64,000 bases of DNA. Source: Myxococcales bacterium. GTDB taxonomy: Bacteria > Myxococcota_A > Polyangia > Palsa-1104 > JAEUJZ01. Position numbers and translations under genes: made by a program. Under the pieces are notes generated by a model. That model ran no database searches. It worked only from the letters and a program-made list of their open reading frames with translations, and had not been told where the DNA came from. Numbering within the stretch: position 1 is the stretch's first letter; each line of letters begins with the position of its first letter. The stretch lies in contig JAEUKA010000100.1 in the NCBI GenBank assembly GCA_016794465.1, positions 1 through 64,000 on the forward strand. The letters run 5' to 3'. Below are positions 1 through 7,396 of this stretch, one piece after another.

Positions 1-83
1 TGGGCGTCTGGCGTACGCAGGCGGAAGTCCTGCTTGGAGTCCCCCACCAACACACTCGCGATATTCAGCTTGGCTACGCTCAT
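1..83 (-). CDS. Partial unknown gene downstream of hsdS, cut by window edge
   Basis: Only the first 27 codons lie in the window, reading MSVAKLNIASVLVGDSKQ and onward. The start is supported by a strong ribosome binding site (AGGAAGGG, 5 bases upstream). The gene begins 46 bases after the hsdS stop on the same strand, so it is probably the next gene of the restriction operon. No family can be recognised from so few residues. The start is a good candidate; the function is unknown. Confidence 0.45.
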   Translation of the reverse strand, partial: MSVAKLNIASVLVGDSKQDFRLRTPDA

Positions 84-129
84 CGTATCCCTTCCTCTCA
101 TCGCTGCTCTGTTCAGGCTCCTCGCTGCC

Positions 130-1761
130 TCACGCCGCCGCCGAAAGCTCTGCCACCACCGCATCGAGCAGCGCCGTCGCCTTCGCCCGCGACTCCGCAA
201 GCTGCGCCTCCAGCCGATCCACCAACCCCATCAGCTGCTCCACCTTGGCAACAATCCGCTTTTGTTCGGGGGGAGGAGCAACCCAAAGTTTTGCATCCAA
301 CAGCGATGCTTGTGTCAATTTGCGCCGACCCGTAGTTCCTGACGTTAGCGGGATAAATGGATATTGGCACAGACACAAATTCAGATACTCCGCTGACATT
401 CCAGTGAGCGGACGTAGAACATGTGCATGATTATTTACCCAAGATTTTCCATAAATCATATAAGAAAATGGCTTCACTCGACCAATAAAAGTCTCATCCT
501 CTACGACTAAAACTAGAGGTTCATTAAAAAGATATTTATCAATCCATCCAACTTGTCCATTTGCGCCATAGTACGGAATTTCGCCACGGTCGCCAAGCCG
601 CTCTGCTTTATTCACCGGTACACGAAGGTAATCCAGGCACTCTGCGATATCTCCGATTCTTGTTTCGCACCATCCCGTCGGCATTCCTTCTATCTGTTCT
701 GAGACATATGCGTTAAAATCGTTGCTTGGTCGCTTGGGTGGTCTGGTGTGTGCCTTTTCTGCAGCAATCCGACCACCTTCGTAGCTATCCCTCCTTTGGA
801 TTTGCAGTTGATGCACGAACGCGGCGGCTGTTCCGTCATCAGTGTTCTGCGAAATCAAACGCCCCTGAACAGCAAGATCTATGATGGTTTTGCGAAGTTG
901 GCTGGGTACGACGCTAAACGCCTTATGAAACAACAGCTCCAAGTTCGCCGTGGTGGGGGCGTCGGCGAAGCGGGTGAGGGAGGCTTGGGCGAGGGCGGTG
1001 TGGCGGGTCTCGCGCTGCTGCTGCTGCGCCTCCAGCCGATCACAGAGCGCCATCAGCTCATCCACCTTCGCCACAATTCGCTTTTGTTCGGCGAGGGGGG
1101 GAATTGAGACACAAATAGCATTCAATTCTGTTTGATTAATCTTGGGCATTGCAACGCGAGTATCGCTTTTCACTGCTTGAGCGAGAAATATGTCAGAAAG
1201 CATAAATATCTGCAAGAATTTGGCATCGATCAATGAGTCTATTGGGTACATGTCAGCGCTGCAAAGCCCATCAAAATTCACAACTACAACTTTTGCAAGA
1301 TTCGGGCGGATTTTTGAATAAACGACTTGACCTGAATAAAATCGATGCTTCGAACTCTTGACCTCATCCTCTCTAATTGTTCGGCAAGGTAGTAATTTTC
1401 CGGTTCCTTTTTCGATATTATCTGGGGCCAGATGAATGCTATCTAAATAGTCGCTTGGATCAACAAGGTTTGAGGCAATTATTGCTACTTCGCAAAAGCG
1501 CGCCCAGACCCATGACATAGGAAGAGAGGGCAAACTCTCAGTGGTGTCTATTGCAAATGAGGAAGGCTTGGTGATGCTCTTCTGCTGGGCTAAGTTTCGC
1601 CAAATGCGAGCAAGCAGTTCCTGGCCACTTTCTTCGCCCAAGTTCTGCTTTGTTAGTTTCCCCCGCACCGCAAGCCACAAAATCAACTCCCGCATCTTCG
1701 CCACCGCATTCGGGGCGTCTGCGAATAGGTCGAATTTCTCGAAAAAAGTGTCGAGGTTCAT
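130..1761 (-). CDS. hsdS: Type I restriction-modification specificity subunit HsdS
   Basis: This 543-residue subunit sets the DNA target of a type I restriction-modification complex. It has the classic duplicated layout: target recognition domain 1 (about residues 75-220), a conserved spacer ending in a PPLAEQKRIVAKVDELM helix, target recognition domain 2 (about 360-490), and a second copy of the same helix (PPPEQKRIVAKVEQLM). The start overlaps the hsdM stop by 4 bases (ATGA), so translation is coupled. Both recognition domains are clearly more AT-rich than the flanking conserved helices, as expected when these domains are exchanged by recombination. Length is slightly above the usual 400-500 residues. 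Confidence 0.93.
   Translation of the reverse strand: MNLDTFFEKFDLFADAPNAVAKMRELILWLAVRGKLTKQNLGEESGQELLARIWRNLAQQKSITKPSSFAIDTTESLPSLPMSWVWARFCEVAIIASNLVDPSDYLDSIHLAPDNIEKGTGKLLPCRTIREDEVKSSKHRFYSGQVVYSKIRPNLAKVVVVNFDGLCSADMYPIDSLIDAKFLQIFMLSDIFLAQAVKSDTRVAMPKINQTELNAICVSIPPLAEQKRIVAKVDELMALCDRLEAQQQQRETRHTALAQASLTRFADAPTTANLELLFHKAFSVVPSQLRKTIIDLAVQGRLISQNTDDGTAAAFVHQLQIQRRDSYEGGRIAAEKAHTRPPKRPSNDFNAYVSEQIEGMPTGWCETRIGDIAECLDYLRVPVNKAERLGDRGEIPYYGANGQVGWIDKYLFNEPLVLVVEDETFIGRVKPFSYMIYGKSWVNNHAHVLRPLTGMSAEYLNLCLCQYPFIPLTSGTTGRRKLTQASLLDAKLWVAPPPEQKRIVAKVEQLMGLVDRLEAQLAESRAKATALLDAVVAELSAAA
204..269. repeat. Direct repeat inside hsdS, copy 1 (second conserved helix)
   Basis: This stretch closely matches 1024-1090 at the DNA level (shared blocks GCGCCTCCAGCCGATC and CGCTTTTGTTCGG). 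It encodes the second EQKRIVAKV helix. Such repeats inside hsdS are known substrates for recombination that swaps recognition domains. Confidence 0.75.
1024..1090. repeat. Direct repeat inside hsdS, copy 2 (central conserved helix)
   Basis: Partner of the repeat at 204-269. It encodes the central EQKRIVAKV spacer helix of HsdS. The two copies lie about 820 bases apart in the same orientation and flank recognition domain 2. Confidence 0.75.
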
Positions 1762-3215
1762 TCGGCGGCTCCGGTGCTGGCGGTCAGGGCTTGGTGTAGC
1801 TCGTTTTTGAGCTGGGCGCGCGTCTCGGCAATCTGCGCGAGCAGCTTTTCGTATTCGGGCAACAGGTGATCGACATCACCGGGGCCGTCATCGGAGCGGT
1901 GCGGATTCTTTAGGTCGAGGTTGTAGTTGCCGGCTTTGATCTGTTCGATGGGAACGCGCCAGGCTTGCTCGTTTTCGACGCGGTGGTTCCACCAGGCGCG
2001 CTCCGGCTCGAACTCCTCGATGCGAATCGGCTTGGTCTTGTTGTACGACTTCGCGCCGGACGGATAGGGGTGCTCGTAGTACCAGACCTCGCGCGTGGGG
2101 GTTCCTTTTTCAAAGAACAGGAGGTTCGTGCGGATGCCGGTGTACGGATTGAACACGCCGTTTGGGAGCCGCACGATCGTGTGCAGGTTGCATTCCGAAA
2201 GGAGTGCTTCCTTGATGCGCGTCTTCACTCCTTCACCGAACAGCGTCCCGTCGGGAAGAACCAGTCCGGCGCGGCCTCCGTCTTTGAGGATCCGCATCAG
2301 CAAGACCAAGAACAGATCCGCCGTTTCGCGGGTGCGGAACTCGGTCGGGAAGTTCGACTCGATGCCGTCCTCTTCCATGCCACCAAACGGAGGATTGGTC
2401 ACCACCACATCGACGCGCTCTTTCAAGGACCAGTCTTTCAGCGGTCGCGACAGCGTGTTGTCATGCAGAATGTTCGACGGCACATCAATGCCGTGCAGCA
2501 GCATGTTGGTGCGACATAAGATGTGCGGAAGATGCTTCTTTTCGATGCCGGTGAAGCAGTCCTGAATCCGGCGCTCGTCAGCGTCGGTCTTGGCTTGCTT
2601 GCGCAGGTGTTCGATCGCGCAGACCAGAAAGCCCCCGGTTCCGCACGCCGGGTCCATCACCGACTCGCCCAGGCGCGGATTCACTTGCTCCACGATGAAC
2701 TGAGTCACAGCGCGCGGCGTATAAAATTCGCCCGCGTTGCCCGCAGACTGCAAGTCCTTGAGGAGCTTTTCGTAGATGTCTCCGAACGTGTGGCGATCGT
2801 CGCTGGCGTTGAAGTTGATACCGCAGATCTTGTTGATGACCTGCCGCATCAGGGTGCCGTTTTTCATGTAGTTGTTGGCATCCCCAAACGTCGTGCGGAT
2901 CAGCGCCGATAGCTTGTCCTTCGACGCTCCGCCCAGCGTCTTTAGATTCGGCAGCAGGTCGTTGTTGATGAAGTTCAGCAGCTTGTCGCCGGTGATTCCC
3001 TCTTCATTGGTAGCCCAGCTCGACCAGCGCATGTACTGCGGCAGCGGCGATCGATAGTCGTCGCGCAGAAGCTCGATTTCCTTTTCGCGGTCATCAAAGA
3101 TCTTCAGAAAGAACATCCAGCCAAGCTGCTCGAGCCGCTGCGCATCGCCATACGTTCCGGCGTCTTTGCGCATGATGTCTTGGATGGTCTTGACGATGTT
3201 CGATACGTTCGACAT
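1758..3215 (-). CDS. hsdM: Type I restriction-modification DNA methyltransferase subunit HsdM
   Basis: An adenine-N6 methyltransferase of 485 residues that modifies DNA with HsdS and forms the restriction complex with HsdR. An N-terminal helical HsdM_N region (about 1-140) is followed by the methyltransferase domain. The S-adenosylmethionine motif is DPACGTGGF (residues 188-196) and the catalytic motif is NPPF (274-277). Both are intact, so the enzyme should be active. It lies between hsdR (33 bases upstream) and hsdS (4-base overlap) in one operon. Confidence 0.96.
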   Translation of the reverse strand: MSNVSNIVKTIQDIMRKDAGTYGDAQRLEQLGWMFFLKIFDDREKEIELLRDDYRSPLPQYMRWSSWATNEEGITGDKLLNFINNDLLPNLKTLGGASKDKLSALIRTTFGDANNYMKNGTLMRQVINKICGINFNASDDRHTFGDIYEKLLKDLQSAGNAGEFYTPRAVTQFIVEQVNPRLGESVMDPACGTGGFLVCAIEHLRKQAKTDADERRIQDCFTGIEKKHLPHILCRTNMLLHGIDVPSNILHDNTLSRPLKDWSLKERVDVVVTNPPFGGMEEDGIESNFPTEFRTRETADLFLVLLMRILKDGGRAGLVLPDGTLFGEGVKTRIKEALLSECNLHTIVRLPNGVFNPYTGIRTNLLFFEKGTPTREVWYYEHPYPSGAKSYNKTKPIRIEEFEPERAWWNHRVENEQAWRVPIEQIKAGNYNLDLKNPHRSDDGPGDVDHLLPEYEKLLAQIAETRAQLKNELHQALTASTGAAE

Positions 3216-3248
3216 GGGCTTCCGGATTCTGCGTACGAGCGGCTGGCG

Positions 3249-5648
3249 CTAGCGATACAGCTCGTTCTTGAGTTGAGAGAGGGAGGCCAGATACCCGGCC
3301 TTGCCGCCAAACAAAGAGACGATTTCCATCGGCGTTCCGAGCTTGGGCAGCGGATCGACCTTCAGGATGTCCATCGACTCGAGGCTGCTGACTCCGACCG
3401 CGATGTACTTTTGAAGGAGGGCCGCGACCACCGCGCGCGCTTTGACGGACAGCTTGGCCTGCACGGCTTGCAGTCGCGCTGCGGCGTGATCGACGCGCTG
3501 CTGCCTTGTGCAGAGCGGCTGCGCAAACACCACATGGGCAATCAGATCGAGGGGATCATGCTCGGAACCGTACTGCGCGGCCAGCTCTTCGATGAAGACG
3601 CCCGCCTTGGCCAGTGTCTCCAGCATCGCCCCTTTGCGCTCGGTCGCTTGCCACGCCGCCAAGAGCGCAGCCAGCGAGGCATAGCTCGCTTTCACCTTGC
3701 GACGGGTGTAGTCGTCCAAAGACTCCGTGATGAGCTTGCCGTGTTCATCGAGGTACTGCACGCGCTCGGTCACCACGGCGACATCGACATCCTCGACATG
3801 GTATTTGGGACGCGCTTCGCCCATCGCAGCAGCCCGACGCCCCAGCGCACCCAGTCGATCGTACAGACCTGGGGCGCTCTGGCCCGTCAGAATTCCCGTC
3901 GCAGCAGGCGATTCCGTTCCGATTCCCTCCCCCGGATCGGGAGGCACCACCGACTGATCATCGCGCGGCTCATAGATCTGTTCCGGGGGTCCATCGAACT
4001 TCGGATCAGCGAACTGCGCCGTCGCTTGTCGGAAGTCCATGATGGTGAAGAACAGCTTGTTGTAGTCCTCGTTGATGCGCGTGCCGCGACCGATGATCTG
4101 CTTGAACTCGGTCTGCGATTCGATGCTGCGATCCAGGACAATCAGCTGACAGGTCTGCGCATCAACCCCCGTGGTCATGAGTCGCGAGGTCGTGACCAGG
4201 ACCGGATAGCGCTTTTCCGGATCGATGAAGTTGTCGAGCTGCGCTTTGCCTTCGTCGTTGTCGCCGGTGATGCGCATCACGTACAGGCGATTCTGCGCCA
4301 CGAGGTCGGCGTTTTCATTGACCAGCGCCTGCCGCATTCGCTCGGCGTGATCGATGTCTTCACAGAACACAATCGTCTTGGCGAAGCGGTCCGTCGCCTT
4401 GAGGTACTCGCTGATCTTCTTGGCGATGACAGAAGTGCGCTTGTCCAAGATCAGCGCGCGGTCGTAGTCGCGCTGCGTGTACTCGCGGTCTTCTATTTCG
4501 CGTCCGTACTTGTCCAGCTTGCCGCGCTCGGGTCGCCAGCCGTCGAGGTCCTTGTCGAGCCCCACGCGCACCACTTTGTACGGCGCCAGAAAGCCATCCT
4601 CGATGCCCTGCTTGAGCGAATAGGTGTAGATGGGCTCGCCGAAGTACTCGATGTTGGAAACCGTCTCTGTTTCTTTGGGAGTCGCGGTCAGGCCAATCTG
4701 CGTCGCCGACGTGAAGTAGTCCAGCACCTGCCGCCAGCTTGCATCCGCCGCCGCGCTGCCGCGATGACACTCATCGACGATCACCAGATCAAAAAAGTCC
4801 GGAGAGAACTGCTTGTAGATGTTCTGCGACTCTTCCGTTCCGGTGATGGCTTGATACAGGGCCAAATAAATCTCGTACGACTTGTCGGCGGTGCGGTTCG
4901 TGATCTTGGTCAGCGCCTTACCAAACGGCTTAAAGTCATTGGTCTTGGTCTGATCCGCGAGGATGTTGCGGTCGACGAGGAACAAGATTCGCTTCTTCGC
5001 CCCTGACTTCCACAGCCGCCAGATGATCTGAAACGCGGTGTACGTCTTGCCGGTGCCGGTCGCCATGACCAGCAGGATTCGCTTCTCTCCCCGTGCAATC
5101 GCATCGACGGTGCGGTTGATGGCGACAAGCTGGTAGTAGCGCGGCGACTTGCGCGAGCCGTCGTCGTAATAGTCCTGCTTCACCACCGTCTGCTGCGCAT
5201 CGGTGTAGCCCTTCGATGCCCGATAGCGCGCCCAAAGCTCGTCGGGACTTGGGAACTGATGCAGCGGAATCTCGCGCTCGATCTGGCCGCTCTTGCGCGT
5301 GCGGTCGTGTTCCAAGAACGCATCGCCGTTGCTGCTGTACGCAAACGGCACATCCAAGATCTCGGCGTAGTCCAGCGCCTGCTGCATGCCAGCCCCGACG
5401 CTGTGCCGGTTGTCTTTGGCCTCGATCACCGCAATCGGCAGGTTCGGCTTGTAATACAGGATGTAGTCGGCCCGCTTGCGTTCACCGCGCGCCACCGATT
5501 TGCCGCGCACGATCACGCGCCCATCGGTGAATGGACACTCCTCGCGGATCTGAGTCATTAGATCCCACTTGCCACCCTTGTCGCGATCGAGCGCCGGCGT
5601 GATGAACTTCGTCCGGATGTCCGTTTCCGTCAGATCCTTCTTGTTCAT
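3249..5648 (-). CDS. hsdR: Type I restriction-modification endonuclease/translocase subunit HsdR
   Basis: This 799-residue motor and nuclease subunit resembles the EcoEI class. The N-terminal nuclease domain shows a D-ExK core (Asp61, Glu76, Lys78 in IEAKD). The helicase motor follows with Walker A MATGTGKT (195-202), a DECH box (292-295), GLTATP and the motif VI stretch IGRGTR. A C-terminal helical domain would bind the methylase complex. No motif is missing. The gene is first of the three hsd genes and is preceded 23 bases upstream by a small XRE regulator gene on the same strand. Confidence 0.95.
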   Translation of the reverse strand: MNKKDLTETDIRTKFITPALDRDKGGKWDLMTQIREECPFTDGRVIVRGKSVARGERKRADYILYYKPNLPIAVIEAKDNRHSVGAGMQQALDYAEILDVPFAYSSNGDAFLEHDRTRKSGQIEREIPLHQFPSPDELWARYRASKGYTDAQQTVVKQDYYDDGSRKSPRYYQLVAINRTVDAIARGEKRILLVMATGTGKTYTAFQIIWRLWKSGAKKRILFLVDRNILADQTKTNDFKPFGKALTKITNRTADKSYEIYLALYQAITGTEESQNIYKQFSPDFFDLVIVDECHRGSAAADASWRQVLDYFTSATQIGLTATPKETETVSNIEYFGEPIYTYSLKQGIEDGFLAPYKVVRVGLDKDLDGWRPERGKLDKYGREIEDREYTQRDYDRALILDKRTSVIAKKISEYLKATDRFAKTIVFCEDIDHAERMRQALVNENADLVAQNRLYVMRITGDNDEGKAQLDNFIDPEKRYPVLVTTSRLMTTGVDAQTCQLIVLDRSIESQTEFKQIIGRGTRINEDYNKLFFTIMDFRQATAQFADPKFDGPPEQIYEPRDDQSVVPPDPGEGIGTESPAATGILTGQSAPGLYDRLGALGRRAAAMGEARPKYHVEDVDVAVVTERVQYLDEHGKLITESLDDYTRRKVKASYASLAALLAAWQATERKGAMLETLAKAGVFIEELAAQYGSEHDPLDLIAHVVFAQPLCTRQQRVDHAAARLQAVQAKLSVKARAVVAALLQKYIAVGVSSLESMDILKVDPLPKLGTPMEIVSLFGGKAGYLASLSQLKNELYR

Positions 5649-5671
5649 TCGCGCGCATCCTCCGCGTGGGA

Positions 5672-5926
5672 CTAGGTCTTCAGGCGGACGCCCGGCCCGC
5701 CGCCGTTCTTCTCGATAAACACCACCCCGCCTTGTTCCAGCGCGACGCGAATCGCCAGCAGGTTGTTGGGGCCAGGAATGCGCGTCTCGTTCTCAAACGC
5801 GGCGATGGTTTGCCGAGTCAGGTTCGACGCCTCGGCAAGCTCCTCTTGCGACCAGCCGAGCATGGCGCGAGCACCACGACATTGGGCCGGAGTTGGGGAG
5901 GCGGGTTGATTTGATTGAGTTGACAT
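5672..5926 (-). CDS. XRE-family transcriptional regulator of the restriction operon
   Basis: An 84-residue protein with a helix-turn-helix of the Cro/XRE type: ARAMLGWSQEELAEASN and TRQTIAAFENE span about residues 20-50. A short tail ends in PGVRLKT, common in small single-domain XRE proteins. It is the first gene of the minus-strand hsd operon, like the controller genes that delay nuclease expression. Inverted repeats just upstream (5906-5958) could be its operators. DNA binding is well supported; control of hsdR is inferred from position. Confidence 0.85.
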   Translation of the reverse strand: MSTQSNQPASPTPAQCRGARAMLGWSQEELAEASNLTRQTIAAFENETRIPGPNNLLAIRVALEQGGVVFIEKNGGGPGVRLKT

Positions 5927-5958
5927 TTTGTTAAATCAATCGCCAGAATGGAATCTGG
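5906..5958. promoter_or_regulatory. Inverted repeats upstream of the XRE gene (candidate operators)
   Basis: Two inverted repeats lie across the XRE start. TTGATTT (5906-5912) pairs with AAATCAA (5933-5939). CCAGA (5943-5947) pairs with TCTGG (5954-5958). They sit between the divergent XRE gene and the transporter remnant. Autoregulation by the XRE protein is an inference. Confidence 0.4.
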
Positions 5959-6035
5959 CATTGCATATTGTTACCTGTGCCCCGCCGGGCGCGGACTTTT
6001 TCTGATCCTGGCCTTGTATCGCCTCGGAGCCATCC

Positions 6036-7012
6036 ATGTCTACAGCCTCGCCCCCAGCCGCTACATCGAATCCCTGCCCTCTTGCCTCAGAACCACAGCA
6101 CCGACGAAAACGCGAGTTTCCCAGCGGCTTCTACGCCCTGTGTGCCGTCGAGCTCTTCGAACGCTTCGCCGGTACGCTGCTCGGTTCGCTCATGTTGCTG
6201 TACCTTAACGAACGCCTCGGGATGGCGGCGGGCTCAGCAACACGACTTGGCGGAATATTTAACGCTGCAATCTATTTATCGTCGGTGATAGGCGGCGCCA
6301 TCGCGGATCGTTGGTTGGGTACGCGATGGGCGATGTTGCTCGGGACGCTGCTGCTCGCGCTCGGTTACGCGGTGCTTTCGATGGATCGGGCGAACCTGCT
6401 TTATCCGGCAGCGGGACTGCTAATGGTCGGCCACGCATTATTCAAGCCGAGCATCAGCAGCGCCGTCGGCATTCTCTGCTTGGATATTCCGTTCCGCCTT
6501 CGAGTTTGCTGGGCCTACCAGGACTACTCGTGCTGGGAATCCAGCCGCTACTCAGTCGCACCCAATCGGCGTTATCCCGTCGAGGCCATCGTCCGTCACC
6601 GCTCGTGCGGATTGGCATCGGTCTGTTGTTCGGAGTCGTCGCCTACCTGATCATGGTCATCGCTGCACTTCGGCAAGAACGGTCGCAAGCGCTGGAGAGT
6701 CCTGCGTGGCTCGTCGCATGTTTCACCGCACTGACGGTGGCAGAGCTGCTGGTCTATCCGCTCGGAATGTCCTTGGTGACACGACTTGCTCCGCAGTCCA
6801 CGACCGCCGTTGCGATGGGACTATGGCTCGTATCGCTCGCGGGAGGTCACTGGCTCGCCGGAGAAGTTGCTTCTCGTTGGGCACTGTGGTCGCACGCGAC
6901 GCTCTTCTCGGTGCTTGCGGCGCTGGCCTTCGCTTCGGTCGTCGTCCTGGCGCTGGCCGCTCGTCCGATCCGTCGGGCCACGAAGGGAATGGACCACGCA
7001 GAGAAGGACTGA
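6036..7012 (+). pseudogene. POT/PTR-type peptide transporter remnant with internal deletion
   Basis: The first reading frame (from ATG 6036) gives the N-terminal half of a proton-dependent oligopeptide transporter: FYALCAVELFERFA, then SVIGGAIADRWLGTR, then GHALFKPSISS. Near 6480 the similarity jumps to a different frame with the C-terminal half (LLGLPGLLVLGIQPLLS, then further membrane helices to 7012). The two halves total about 325 residues against the usual 450-500, so roughly 150 central residues and the frame are lost. An internal deletion explains this better than a simple frameshift. It is not expected to make a working transporter. Confidence 0.75.
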
Positions 7013-7100
7013 TCGCCTTCCGTCCGCGCCTGCTTCTTTGCCCAAAATTCAGGAAAAATCTGGGACCCGTCCTGACGGGGGGGCGGATTCTGTCCGCATT

Positions 7101-7304
7101 TTTACAAAACGCGAAACAGAAGGCGCGCCAGCCTGGTTGTTTCACGATCTGTAAAAAGTCGGGAATGCGGTGCTTGTGATCCCGAGTCTCACTCGGGACT
7201 TTTCGCAGACTTGCACGATTCCATCCTCGCGACAGGAGTGTTTACAGAACGCGGTACGGAGAGGTCCGCCACATTTTTCAGGGGTACAGGTTCACGTTCT
7301 GTAA
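7101..7304. repeat. Two copies of a spaced inverted repeat upstream of the toxin gene
   Basis: Four related 13-14 base motifs alternate in orientation. TTTACAAAACGCG is at 7101-7113, the opposite-strand form CACGATCTGTAAA at 7143-7155, TTTACAGAACGCG at 7241-7253, and the opposite-strand form CACGTTCTGTAA at 7293-7304. Each inward-facing pair spans about 55-64 bases and could fold into a hairpin. The 384-base gap 7013-7396 holds no other gene that I can support. Regulatory sites or remnants of small palindromic repeats are both possible. Confidence 0.5.
7181..7206. terminator. Hairpin between transporter remnant and toxin gene
   Basis: CCCGAGT (7181-7187) and ACTCGGG (7191-7197) form a perfect 7-base stem with a 3-base loop, followed by ACTTTT. 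The T-run is short, so this is a weak candidate intrinsic terminator for plus-strand transcription. Confidence 0.35.
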
Positions 7305-7396
7305 GGCTCCCAAAAAATTAGCGAGGTCGCCCCTTGCGTGCGCGAACAGAAATCGTCCGCTTGATTTTTGTCAGACGGACGGCGTAGCTTCCGCGC

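Noticed and set aside
3180..5006. A 608-codon open frame on the plus strand
   Set aside because: It is the antisense of hsdR, has no recognisable motif and reflects GC-rich codon bias on the opposite strand.
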